From positions 1,426,001 to 1,490,000 of the forward strand of contig CM074705.1 of NCBI GenBank assembly GCA_037367355.1: a DNA stretch of 64,000 nt, read 5' to 3'. The translations under genes and the position numbers were made by a program. The notes below the pieces were generated by a model, which searched no databases, was not told where the DNA came from, and saw only the letters and a list, made by a program, of their open reading frames with translations. This stretch comes from Neoscytalidium dimidiatum (Eukaryota > Ascomycota > Dothideomycetes > Botryosphaeriales > Botryosphaeriaceae). Below are positions 43,101-54,822 of this stretch, piece by piece. Numbering within the stretch: the stretch's first letter is position 1; each line of letters opens with the position of its first letter.

Positions 43101-46100
43101 TTCTGAAGGAGAGTCTCGATGGCGTCGGTATCCTCCTTTCTAGCCAAGCCCTCGACAATCTCAGTGTCCCTCCTCTTGTCTTCAGATAGTACTGTCACTG
43201 CTGCCTGCACATCTTTTAGGAGTTCTTCGACATTGATCAAGTCCTCCTTTAAGGCAATGCCAGCTAGATCGTCCTTGGACGCGACTCCGGCAAGGTCGTC
43301 TTTCATAGCAACACCTGGAGCAGGCTCGCTGGGAGGCGCAGAAGGAGTGATGTTCTGGATATTGGCGTCCATTGCCTCAACCTTGATCTGCAGCTGGGTC
43401 ATCAAAACCTCCAATTCCTTTAGGTCGTCACGCTTGAGACCCATTTCCGTATCTTCCTCGGTGGGCGCATCTCGGGAAAGAGCCTTATCGGGATCCTCTG
43501 CCAGGACAACTTCGTTTCCTACAGCCGAGATGTCATCCTCGACTGTGGCCTGCTTATCGCCTTTGAGTCTTGTGATCTCTGTGCTGATGGTTTGAATGCC
43601 CTCCTTGAGCGTCTCGAGAATCTCGTAGTTAACCGACATGTCTATGGTCGCACCGGTTCCCGTGGCAGATTTGATGTCTGTGCGCAAACTCTCGACACCT
43701 TCGTTAATTGCATCCAGAATTTCGCCCGTGGCAGACATCTGACGCTCTGGGTTGTCCATCTTTCTCGTCAGATCAGAACGAAGGTCGTCTAGGCCGAGGC
43801 GGACAGTCTCTAGGATCTCCTCGGTGTCTGCACGAGAAGCGACATTGCTAGTGATGCTCTTGCGCAGGTTTTCGAGCTGCTCGCAAAACGCTTGGAGAGC
43901 CTCTTCGCTTAGACCCTGACCAGAGGTTTGAGACTGTACATCTTTAATACTTTCCAAACCGGTGCGGAGAGCTTCCAAAATTTCTTCTTTACCGTCAGAA
44001 GAATCGCTGCTCTTGACAAGGCTACCGCCGAGCGCCTCGCGAAGGTGTTCAAGCTCTTCCTTGATAGCTCCGAGGGTTTCCTTGGACGTCTCTCCCTGGT
44101 CAGCGGTCAATTGAGTACGAAGCGCGTCCATGTTCTCACGAACAGCATCGATGATGTCGTCCTTGCTGTCCGCCGCACCGGATTTGACGAGAGTAGTCGC
44201 CAAGATTTCTCGAAGATATTCGAATTCCTCCTTCATCGTTTTGAGAACTTCTTCGCTCGATTGTGGCGATTGAGCTGCCTCATCTCTGGACTCGAGCTTG
44301 ACATGGAGATTCTCGAGGCTGGCGTGGATAGTATCGAGGATCTCATCACGATGAGAGGCGGTGCCATGAATTACGGCGTCGCGAAGCTGCTCAAACTCGA
44401 CCTTCATAGCCTCCTCAACTTCCTCTTTAGTGGTATCCTCATCGTCGCGCTTTTGCATGTACGTCTTGAGCCCATCGAACCCTTCGTTTAGGATCTTCAG
44501 AAGCTCGGTCTTATCGCCACTCGCAGCAGGCACAATCTGACTGGTCATGGCCTCGTGGAGGTGCTCAAACTCAGATCGAATGTAGTCAAGCATCTCTGCA
44601 CGGTTGATAGCCTGATCTCCCTGAGGACCAGCAGCAACGTAACCTTGAACGTCAGACCGAAGAGTTTCCAGCCCGGTGCGGAGGGAGTCAATGATTTCGT
44701 CCTTTCCGGTAACGTCTTGGGCACGGTCGACGTAAGACTCGATCTCCGCGCGAAGTGATTCTAACCCATCCTTCATGGCGTCGAGAACCTGCTCCGTGTC
44801 ACGACCGTTTGCAGATGAGTATGCCTTGAACTCAGTCCGCATATCCTCAACGAGGTCCTGGAGGCGGTTCATGACCTGTTCGCCATAGCCACCAAGAGGC
44901 GTCTGAGTGCCTTGGAGGCCTGCCTTCACTGCTTCGAAAAGATCCTCGCGGGATATCTCGAGCTCGCGTGGAGCAGTTTCAAGACCAGCTTTGACAGCGT
45001 CAAACAAGTCATCCCGAGATATCTCCAGTTCACGGGCAGCTGAGGGACCATGGATCTCAAAGCCATCCCGAACTGCTTCCAGAATGATGCTTCGCGTAAT
45101 TTCGGGATCCGGATGGTTTGCGGGCGCTGCCACCTGCATGGATGGTCGGATCTCATCCAAGCATTCGCGGACAGCAGAAAGGACTTCCTCCCGAATCTCA
45201 TGCGAGTTGTTTTCAGGCTGGGGGAATTCCATGTGAGTCATGGCTTCCATAACAGCATCCATGACCTCATCACGACTCAGAGACTCTGAAGCAGGGGCAG
45301 CAGAGCGGTACTGCGAAAGGCCTTCCCTCAGACACTCGAGAATCTCGTCGCGCTCGAGACCAAATTGCTGGAGCTCAATCTCAGGCTTGTAAGCTTCATA
45401 AGCTTCCTTAACCGCTTCCAGAATGGAATCCTTGTCAAGCTGCTGACTGGGAACTTGGGGGTTGTGGTCAAGTCCCTGCTCAGCAAGAGCATGTTTGACA
45501 ACCGCGTATACCTCCTGGTTGTCGACTGATGTCCTGGAACCAACAGACGCACCAGATCCCCGCCTCCTTGATCTCAAGACATGATCCATGTGTTCCTTGA
45601 GTTCTGCCAGACCCTCCTGCACAATACGGACGACTCCCTCCCTCTCTTTGCCATCTTCTAGGGCCAATGCGCCACTGCTATTTGGTGTGATCTCATCGAT
45701 CTTGCGGCCGAGTTCACGGCCCATACCAAGAACCTCACCCCTCAGGTCCCTGACCAAAGCTTTCGTCTCCGCAGTGATCCCACCAGACTCCGCAACACTA
45801 TCCTTAATCTTCTTCAACAGCTTCAGCATATCAGCGCTAACGAAATCTGCAGCTTTCGGACTTGAGTAGGGTTTCGAAGTGTTTGCGTCATTGGATATTC
45901 CGAAAGCGGCGTTAATGTCGCGGGTTGCCCTGGCCACCTGGCTCTCCGGACTCGACGCGCGTTGTCCGTCCGCAGGAACATCGCGAAGGGTGAGGGCACG
46001 GCTTTCGGAACCCTGCTTGATGAACTCCACAAGCTCACCAACCTTCTTGGAGGTCTCGTTAGATTCCTGGTTCGACTTCTCGAAGAGTCCGTTGAGGGTG

Positions 46101-47369
46101 TTGATCAAACGCTCCTGGCCTTCCTTGGTGACCATCTCCCGCACAATCTTCTCCAGCATCGCAACGCTCGCAGCTCCTTCGATAGAATACGGGTTAGGAC
46201 TTCCTATTCTCTCGTCTATGAAAGGAGAGGTCATGCGCGGAAGACGGAAGCCGTGCTTTTCAGAGGCGTCAGGAGTACCTGGTGCTGCACTCAAACCGCC
46301 AAAACTGTTCGACCGCGTGTGCATGCCTGGAATTGGAGGGGGAGCAAAGAGAGCAGAGCCGTTGATGTTGCTAACCAGCTCCTTTAGGCTTTTCCTGATG
46401 TCCTCGTCGCGAGCATTTGTCGCCTCCTTCAAGCTAATGAGGTCTGTGGCGTTGTCTTTGCTGCGTCGACTCAATTGAGCCATTTCACGCTGTAGATTGG
46501 CTGCTATTGTTGCGATTTCTCTGATCTGGGAAGATAGGTTGTCCGCATCTGGCTGCTTTGCCCGAGGAGTCGCACCATTACCGAGGTCATGCACTGGGGA
46601 TTCGAAGTCCCGGAGAGGCATGGACTGTAGTGCCATGTACGTTGCTGAAGGTGGAGTGTTTTCTCCAAGGATCGCCTTATGTGAGCGGGTCCCACCACGC
46701 GTCGGGGGTGTATCTCTCATAAGTTCGCGTTGAGTTGGGGTCGGTGTGCTGGAGAATGACTTCTCAGGAGAGGAGGGAGGAGAGCCCATCGGTTCCTGAA
46801 CGGCAGGTGAAGCACCATGCCGGCTTGAAGGGCGTTCAGGTGACTTCTCTTGTGATCTTGATGGACTAAGAATGCTCCTGAAGTCACGCATGTTGGTGTC
46901 CTGGAGGGACTGCATCCGCTTGTGTGCAGCACCCTTGATGAGCGACTTCTCCGGCGACGGGTTCTTGGGGGGCATTGGATTTGTAGTGTAGTTGGGAGCA
47001 TTTTCGCGAGCCTTCTCTTCTAATGCCTTTGCTGCGTTTGCGATAGCGGCAGAGGTGTTGGGGCGGGTGGTAAGCTGGGGAGATCCGGGGTTCAGAGGAA
47101 GTGGAGGCGGCGCGCGCTCCGGGTCGGAGCTATCCCACCTGTAGAAACGAAAACGAGACGTCAGTGGCATAGTTTTGGTTGCCCCCAGATGATATGAGGG
47201 TCGGTGACGTAGATCGGGGAGAAACGTGGGACCGATGTTGATCTAAACAGAGAGGCGCAAAGGATGCTTACATGGGGATGGAGAGCCTGCTGGAGTCGGA
47301 AGAAAAGGAATGCTGGTGCTTCACAAGGGCGTCAGGCTCGACGGAGCTCTGGCGGCGGCTAGAGGGCAT
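40160..47369 (-). CDS. Giant repeat-containing coiled-coil protein, 2358 residues
   Basis: Exon 1 (47369-47272) starts MPSSRRQSSVEPDALV. A 133-bp intron (GTAAGC ... CTACAG) joins in frame at AT|G to exon 2 (47138-40160); an internal Met at 47170 lies in the intron. Residues 1-330 are Pro/Ser-rich with SPEKS and SPERP motifs, likely phosphorylated. Residues ~570-1225 hold about 19 copies of a ~35-residue unit with consensus (D/E)EILEA(V/I)(R/K)xGLExLRxxI. Residues ~1250-1520 hold about seven copies of a second unit, K(E/G)Dxxx(I/V)EVLxxxxKxxLDxL. A long heptad coiled coil follows (EKLEEKFAEMTTKYDDM; LVQKEHIEADIGNLNDEKDT), then a Ser/Asp-rich acidic tail. No ATPase, membrane or signal motif is seen. 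Similar proteins are often labelled chromosome-segregation ATPase by coiled-coil similarity alone; a tether or scaffold role is inference. Confidence 0.8.
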
Positions 47370-48984
47370 TGTCCCGTGCTGCTACAAAGACGCAAAAGGG
47401 TATCTCGAATAGAGGAATGCTAAAGGCGACAATTCGGAGGAATGCGCGGATCACTGAGAGCGCGGCGCCGGGGGGCGACAACGACGCTTTCTCGGAATTT
47501 GGCTCAGCGACCCAGCGCAGACGGGGGCGTAAAATCGTGGCAGGAGGGTTTTCGAAGCAGAGGAGAGGTTGGGGTGGCGGTACGGTGGTAGGTTATGAGC
47601 GAGCAGGGTAGAGCGTGCAGGCGCGTGGGCGGTTGCCGTGGTCGTAAACAGCAGGTAAACAGTGCATTGACTGGGCGATCAGGCAGCGGCGGCGCACATC
47701 GCGAGCGAGCGTGCGAGCCCTCCACGTCACAGCCGCGCCTCGGCGTCTGGGGCCGCCGCAGCTCTAGCCACCAGCCGCCCTACTTTGGGCGCCGTCGCCC
47801 AGAAGCCCGCCCAATCGCAATGCTTGCGCCCGGCAACCACAGCAACCGCCTCCGCTTTCTCGCAGCACTCGCAGCCAGGACATCCCACCTCACCCTCCGT
47901 ATTTGAGGCGCGACACAACCCGCGCGCGAGCACCAGACCTGATTAGACATGTGCGTGTCGGCGCAGACGGAGCCAACGCAGCCTGCATCATTCATCTCAT
48001 CGCGTGCTGCACGCCTGTCGTGTTGCCGCATCAAGGGTCCTTCGAGTCCCTATAGCGCTCCGAAGCCGCGTCCTGCAGCCTCCGCTGCTGTGTTCTTCCT
48101 GGATGCATGAGCCTCACGCTGTATTCCGCAAACGCTCTTGATAGGCTCGCGAAAATCAACGCAGAGGATTGGCGTTTCCGCTCACCCATTGACGGATGCT
48201 TCAGCTCGGCCAGCAAATTCGGCTCGCTATGTATTCCAACAACCTAGGCAATAAGGCACGCAGAGGTAAAGCAACTGACATGGCGTGAAAAAGGAGCTGG
48301 CGAACATAGTCCCAATTCTCCAATTGTGACTGAACCATGGCAATGCTCTGCAAACAGGCCGGGTAGGAGTGTCAGCGCCGCCCTTCTTCCGCTAGGGGCC
48401 CGAAGACTGCCGAAGGACACCGCAATCTCCAACTAGCAGGTCTTGGGATGCCGCCTGACAAGCAATAGCACTGTCGGCAAGGAGGCGCAGCAAAGGAGCC
48501 AACAGAGATAGACTTCATAAGGAAGTGGGTAGTCTCAGCGAGGATGACGGAACCGTCGAAGTGACGATTTCTCATCGCATCGCAGCCGGTCTTTGTTGCG
48601 CCCAAATCGTGAAAGATAAGTGGTCGGTGATTCCCATCCTTACCCAGAGCAAGTCCTGCGAGGGACATATCCCAGCAACCATCAGCATGTCGTGCATCGA
48701 AGTCATCGCAGTGCTCAGGACGGTCTTCTGTCGCTGTTGCATACCGCGCCCCGGCAGAGGCGACGAAGGCAAGGCCAGGCAGAGGCGAGAGCAGGTGCGC
48801 TCATTGGACCAAGGGCTGAGCCCAGCGACGGGTCTTGGCGCACCGGCGGCCGGAACATCATAAATTCCGCGGCCCTCGCTTCACTGCACCCGCACGATAG
48901 CGGGCCCGGATTTTTACCTCGCAACGACGACGACGACCCATATCACGCCTTTACCCGATCGCTCAACTGACGACAGCAGGCAAG
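47370..48984. promoter_or_regulatory. Shared upstream region of coiled-coil gene and eL27
   Basis: The two genes diverge from this 1.6-kb gap, which should contain both promoters. No TATA box or known ribosomal-protein promoter motif was confidently identified, and no gene is supportable. Confidence 0.5.
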
Positions 48985-49691
48985 ATGAAGTGTATGTCGC
49001 CACTACGACGCTGGCTTAATGTTGTCGAATTGGCTTACTGACGCCCTACAGTCCTCAAGGTCGGCCGTGTCGCCATCATCACCCGGGGCCGCTATGCTGG
49101 CAAGAAGGTACGACGAGAAACCCACCCCTGCGATCGATCGCTACCCTCCACGATACTTGCGATGGGAGGAGAGTGAAGGCAAAAACATGGATTGGGATCG
49201 GATTGCATGGAGCAGGAATTTCGGGACCCGGGCACAAAAGTTGACTTGGACGCGGAACAATAGGTCGTGATCATTCAGCCCCAGGACAACGGCTCGAAGT
49301 CGCACCCCTTCCCCCACGCTCTCGTCGCCGGTATTGAGCGCTATCCCTCGAAGGTGACCCGTCGTATGTCGAAGGCCCGCCAGACCAAGAGGTCCAAGGT
49401 CAAGCCTTTCATCAAGACGGTTAACTACAACCACTTGATGCCCACCCGCTACACCCTGGAGCTTGAGGGTCTCAAGGGCGTCGTCACCAACGACACCTTC
49501 AAGGAGGTTTCGCAGCGCGAGGAGGCCAAGAAGACCGTCAAGAAGGCTCTTGAGGAGAGGTACCAGAGCGGCAAGAACAGGTGGTTCTTCACTCCTTTGC
49601 GTACGTTGACCCCGTCCCGCCGGCGCGCTGCTGGCCCCTCCCGGAGAGAAATCGCAATACTGATACATTCTGCCGGCGAACAGGTTTCTAG
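48985..49691 (+). CDS. rpl27: 60S ribosomal protein eL27
   Basis: Four exons: 48985-48991 (only 7 nt: ATGAAGT), 49052-49107, 49264-49600 and 49684-49691 (8 nt including TAG). All introns are GT-AG and all phases close, giving 135 residues, the normal family length. The protein reads [20 protein letters not shown], then [40 protein letters not shown], and ends FFTPLRF, closely matching eukaryotic eL27. It is a structural protein of the large ribosomal subunit. The first and last coding exons encode only a few residues and are missed by simple ORF calling. Introns concentrated at the 5' end are usual for fungal ribosomal-protein genes. Confidence 0.95.
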
Positions 49692-52153
49692 GCGTCTCGT
49701 TTCTCTCGGATGTGGCATTGCGGTGGGGCACGGCTTTCTTGAATGATCCGGCGTCAAAAAGAGATGTAGCTGGATTTCATCAAAAAAACAATCGAAATTC
49801 CCCATACTGCATAGGCTCCGAAACACCCCCTCGCAAGATCCAACGTTTTGAGCCGTGAATTGTCGGATTATACGGGTCCTATGAATAATGGGAGGAGGGG
49901 AAGGATTTGGCAACGGGAAGGAACAAACGGGGCGTTTCACTCTCGTGGCCGACATGTCACCTTGAGCTTTTGATAGACTTTGCGACAGTCTAATCGAAAT
50001 GACAAAAGCTTTCTGCCGTCAATTGCAAAGCAGGGAGATTCTGATGTCGCCCTTACCCGTTCCATCCCGACTTGAAGAGCCACACAGCCAGAGGGTGATC
50101 TTCCGGCTGTTCGCGATATACCGGTTGCTGACGACTTAGGTTACAATAATAGTGGCTAAGCCTCTGCGCCGAATATTGCATGCATTCGTTATTACTCGGT
50201 TGGCGAGTTGCCGATACTCCCAGCCTCAGAAACTCCGACGATGACTCGTCCGTAAACAACCCATTTGTCTGGCACTGCATATGTACACACCCAGTACATT
50301 ACATCCCTCGACCGGCTAACATCTACACGTGCTCTCACACATGTCAAAAGAAACGCCCGTTGTCGATCGCATACCCACCTTTTTTTGCCTGCTCCTGCAT
50401 ATAGCATCTTCCCCGTTGCGGTCCGCCTTGCGTTTCGCGCCCTGCTTCCCGGTCATGTTGTCGCCGCTCACCCCACATCACGCCTTCTTTCTCACCGGCG
50501 CCCGAGCAGAGAGACTGAGCACATGCGCTGAAAGTCGGTCTGTCTGGTGAGGCACAGAACGCCTTGCAGAATGTCGGCCCTTCGCGGACTTCGCTTTAGG
50601 AGCGAATAGTCCCGGCCCGCCAATTTTCCTATCTTCCGGGCGGGCGCTACTGCAGGAGATGATGCTATCTCGGAAAGAATGTGACCTTCGAAATTTCTAG
50701 CCCCAACGTGAAAATGAAACTTGGTCGCAAGGAACGAGCCGGTGGTAGGAGCACGCACAATAGAATGTATTCCAACAAGGACCTCGGTCGCTTGCGAAGT
50801 TCCTTAGCAGAAGCGCAATGTACTTAGCGTTGCTCATATCATAACAGTAATCGAACTAAGAGAGCGATGGAAAAGATGAGAAAAAAAAAAAAACACACAC
50901 AAGAGGTAAAAGTAACATAGCGACAGTGAACACTTTTCCGTGGCCCCCAAAAAATGTCTTTTCCTCGCGTTCTCCGCGCATCTTCTTTTATTTTTTTTTG
51001 TCTTCCACAGTCTTGTACCTCAGCGGTCAAAGTCGTAACGAAGGCGCGCCAGAAAAACAAAAAGAAAAATGAAGACTGAAAGCTCAACAAGTCCTGAACG
51101 AAGAAACAAGATCCAATAGATCCGGCATACCCTTTTCTTTTACCCACTGAACCCGCAGCGGAACACCATAGCGCACCGGTTGTAGCTAGCCGTCCCCATC
51201 CATCCAATCTCTTATCGCCAGCGTCTCTTGCGCATGCACCAGCACGACTCAGCTCGCGGAAAGAGAAGAGAGTGTGGAGGTGGGGAAAGGAAGATCTTTA
51301 CCGTAGAAGTCTCATCGCACGCAAGACACACACGCACACACACAAGACACTCACTGACACGCATAAAAAACCGCACGTGTGGCTCTCTCTCTCTCTCTCT
51401 CACTCTCTCTCAACAAAGCCCAACAAGAACCCTGGAAACAGTGGAACAGAGAGAGACAAGCGTGGAATCGAAAGTACGAAAGAGAACGCGGAACGGAATT
51501 CCGCTAGTTTGCCCCCAAAAGGAGAATAGAAGATCCGAAGTCTATTAATCCGCGCGCGGCCGTAATACGGTACAAGGCACACAAACAAAGAGGGGGGCGC
51601 AAGAGGGAGAGAGGAAAATAATAATAAGGCGCAAAGAGTAAAATAAACGGTAAAAGTTCATGCAAAAGCTGACATGCAGTACCCATGTCCCCCCCTCCCC
51701 ATTGCCCCCCGGCCCATTTCCCAACAACCAAAAAAGCCAAAAACCCCTCAAACAACAAGCAGTAAAATATTTGAGTATCAAGGGTCTGTAAGCACAGCAA
51801 AAAAGGTAAGGAGAAAAGGGATGGGGGGAGATTCAGTCTGTGTTCATGTAGATCGAAGCGTAGCCAATGGGGTTGATGCGGAGCAAAAGAAGTTTGGGAG
51901 AGCGCTGCGAGGGCCAAATGAGAAGTCGAGGATATGGATGCGCGAACGGCGGGGGAATGGGGAAAGGGAAAGCTAGAAGCTGGTGGATGCAAGGAAAGGG
52001 CGGGTGACGCCATCGCGGGGCGCGGGAGCCGGGCGACTTAACCTAACCAACCGACACAGCGCCACCTTGATATGCAAAAGTCCCCGATCGCATTGAACAG
52101 GATCGATGCATCTATCTGCACCTTGGCCCTCTCAGACACGACCCGAAACACGC
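49692..52153. other. Intergenic with CT/GA repeat
   Basis: The 3' regions of two converging genes. A (CT)n run lies at about 51383-51410 and A/T homopolymers at 50880-50892. No gene is supportable. Confidence 0.5.
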
Positions 52154-52786
52154 CTAGTTGTTCGTCTTCTCCTGCACGTACTTCTTCGCTTCTTCCTTCT
52201 TGGGTCCCAGGTAGTCGGCAATCACCTGCAGCACATCGGCGGTGATCTTGAGCTCGGTGCTGATGATGGCCTTGGCCGTGGTGATGATGCCCTGGCCGCC
52301 CGTCTTCTGGTACTCATCGTTGTAGGTGGAGAAGAGGTAATCCTTGCCCTGGCCGGCGACGCGCAGCGGGAAGTAAGCGACGTCGACGACCTTGTTCTTG
52401 ATGGTCGAGGTGTTCTCCTTGACGATGGGGAAGCGCTTCTCGACCTCGCTGAGCCCGTTGTCTGCCAAGCTGTCGGCACGCTGCACGTATGGGGCGACGT
52501 AACCGTAGGGCTTGGACAGGTAGGGGACAATGGGCTTGCCGAAGCGGTCGTAGGCGGCGGTGCTGAGGTCAAGCGACTTCTGGCCGTAGGGATTCGACTT
52601 GTAGGTGCTGATGAGGTCCGAGACGACGGGGTACGACGACAGATGCTGTGCCTGGAGCGTTAGAGACGGGCCTGCCAAGTCATAGCGGTGTGCTCGCAGA
52701 GAGCCGGAAGGCTGGAGGGCATTGGGAGGGCTTACGGAGACAAAGTGCGAGGCAGGCTTCTCGCCGTTGGTCAAGGGCTCGCCCAT
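52154..52786 (-). CDS. CAP20/perilipin-like lipid-droplet protein
   Basis: Two exons: 52786-52736 and 52651-52154, intron 84 bp (GTAAGC ... CTCCAG), 182 residues. The start at MGEPLTNGEKPASHFVS was chosen because CAP20 proteins begin MGEP; an upstream in-frame Met (MPHAEN) exists. The rest matches the CAP20 order: YPVVSDLISTYKSNPYGQKS, YDRFGKPIVPYLSKPYGYVA, RADSLADNGLSEVEKRFPIV, YFPLRVAGQGKDYLFSTYND, GGQGIITTAKAIISTELKIT, ending KKEEAKKYVQEKTNN. CAP20 was described in Colletotrichum as an appressorium-induced protein, and its Metarhizium relative MPL1 coats lipid droplets. A role in lipid-droplet homeostasis is therefore likely. The intron is a multiple of three without an in-frame stop, so unspliced mRNA would encode 28 extra residues. 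Confidence 0.87.
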   Translation of the reverse strand: MGEPLTNGEKPASHFVSVSPPNALQPSGSLRAHRYDLAGPSLTLQAQHLSSYPVVSDLISTYKSNPYGQKSLDLSTAAYDRFGKPIVPYLSKPYGYVAPYVQRADSLADNGLSEVEKRFPIVKENTSTIKNKVVDVAYFPLRVAGQGKDYLFSTYNDEYQKTGGQGIITTAKAIISTELKITADVLQVIADYLGPKKEEAKKYVQEKTNN

Positions 52787-53340
52787 TTTTGCGGAGTTTT
52801 CAGCGTGGGGCATAGGATTTCTGCGCGGCGATGTGCTGTCAGTAGCTGAGTTGGCAGGGAGGGGCAGCTGCTTGAGCGGAGAGCATGGCAGCCATTGTCG
52901 CGAGGGCAAACGCACCGGCGCGAAGAGCTGAGATGGACGACGGCAGCAGTGTTCTACTGTGCTATCGGGGGAAGCGGCAGGCAGTTGCGAGATATCTGGC
53001 GGCAATGGCAGGATCGTCAGTTTTCTGGAATGGCGAGCACATTCCGCAATCCGAGTACTCACAGAGCTTGTCGCGCGCGGCACGGCAGGAGAGTGGTGGA
53101 GTATTGGATGCTGCGCAAGACAGAAAGGGGGAGAGGGTGTGGCTGTTTGTCTCGTGGGTGAGTGGGAGAGTGTTGGGTGATGGTGGACAGAGAAATGGTA
53201 GAAAGCTTCGCTGGAGCTGGGCTCGCCCTGCCAGTCAGTGCCAGCGGTCGGGCAGGGCACGGGCGCGGGCGCGCAGCGGGAGCTTTTTCACATGTGAATG
53301 CGCGCGCGCACGGACGCGTTACGTATGAGTGGGCGTATCG

Positions 53341-53388
53341 TCCCCAATCCCAGTCCCAATCCCAATCCCAATCCCAATCCCCAAGCCC
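53341..53388. repeat. (TCCCAA)n microsatellite
   Basis: About seven imperfect copies of a CCCAAT hexamer in a row. Confidence 0.9.
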
Positions 53389-53740
53389 CAAGCGACCGAC
53401 GGCGGCGGCGGGCAGCGGGCGGCGGGCGATAAGGCGCGCCAGGGCAGACGACGTTTCCGGCCCACTGATCCCGCTTCGAAGCCTGCATGCCCCGGCGTCG
53501 ACCTGCCCCAAGAGCGGCGGCTGCTGCTGTTTCTGCTGCGATGCTGCTCGTCATCCCCGTCCCCACGCATGGCCAATCCGCGGGCCAGCGCGCTGCGGAA
53601 GCGTGATGCCGGCGTGAGCCTGGCAGTGGCAGAGGCCGTCGCAGCTCTTCGCCATCTCAAGAGGCAGCTGCTCCGTCCGCTCCACCGCCAGGCCATGTGC
53701 CCTCAGCTGCTGCTAGTGACCCGGCCAGTACTGGCTCCTG

Positions 53741-53768
53741 CCAGTGCCAGTGCCAGTGCCAGTGCCAG
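53741..53768. repeat. (CCAGTG)n microsatellite
   Basis: Four full copies plus a partial copy of CCAGTG. Confidence 0.9.
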
Positions 53769-54218
53769 ACCCGGCGCCCCAGCGCCCCAGCCAGCCCGCG
53801 CGCGATCCCGAATACGCCCGCGACCGAATTTTCTCTCGCGTCTCGCGCCCTGTGCGGTGCAAGGTCTCGCAGGAGGGTCATGTCACTCGATGCTCATCAG
53901 CTCATCAGGCGCCTGGGACGCTGGCTCTGGGATGCTCTGCTGGGGGCTCCTCGGGCCGGCACCGACAATGGGGTTCTGCCCGCCAGCAGGCAGCCGTGTC
54001 TGTTCCAATGATGCTGGCCCAGCCGCCGCGGCGATTATGCGTGTCTGCGTCAACGGGGCCAAGGAGCGTGGTAGGATGCAGATTGCATGTATGGCGCAGA
54101 TGGTCCTGGCTGAGGCGGCCCACGGCGACGAGAAGTCGTTGCCTGTGATGCTCTCCCGCCCGGTCCAGTCGCGCTGCGCGTGGCCGGGCCGGATGGGTGT
54201 GCGCGCAGTACAATGTGC

Positions 54219-54246
54219 GTGGGCGTGGGCGTGGGCGTGGGCGTGG
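54219..54246. repeat. (GTGGGC)n microsatellite
   Basis: Four to five copies of the GTGGGC hexamer. Confidence 0.9.
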
Positions 54247-54378
54247 CGCGTGCTGGTGATTTCCGTGCGCGCAGGCTGACATGTGAATTCGTCCGTGAGC
54301 TCGCGGATCTCGCTACTCTCACCTCGCGAAGAAGCTACTTCCCTGCTCGTTGCGATCCATCCCATCCCCCTGCTCTCG

Positions 54379-54380
<2 letters not shown>

Positions 54381-54406
<26 letters not shown>
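54381..54406. repeat. (CTG)n microsatellite
   Basis: Nearly nine uninterrupted CTG units. Confidence 0.9.
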
Positions 54407-54410
<4 letters not shown>

Positions 54411-54775
54411 TCTCCACCGCGTATCGTCGTCTCACCCAGCGCTGCCCCATGCCGAGAATGAGATCTTCTCCGACGCTCTCAGCAAGTGTCTTCCCCACAC
54501 CTGCGCGCTGCCGGGTGACGCCAAAGTCTGTTAAAATTAGGGAAGCCAATTGCTCCGAAGCATGTGCAGCCCTGGCAGAGCCAAACACGCGCCGCCCCGC
54601 CGCCGGGTGAACTGCAGCGCTCAAGGCAGACGTTGCAGAGGCGCGCGCGTGGATGGGCAGCCTGCCAACCTGAGCAGCAGCAGCAACGGTATCAGCGGCA
54701 GCATGAGCATGCGGTCATGCCTTCGCGACCAGCTCAACGACAGGCCCAGCCCACAGCCAGCGCAGCGGCACTGGC

Positions 54776-54822
54776 AGCGGCAGCAGCAGCAGCATCATCA
54801 TCATCATCATCATCATCATCAT
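54776..54822. repeat. (CAG)n followed by (CAT)n microsatellite
   Basis: A short CAG run changes directly into ten CAT units. Confidence 0.9.

Noticed and set aside
53329..54279. 316-codon frame across microsatellites
   Set aside because: Built from hexamer repeats (Pro-Ile and Ala-Ser runs) and GC-rich sequence; not protein-like.
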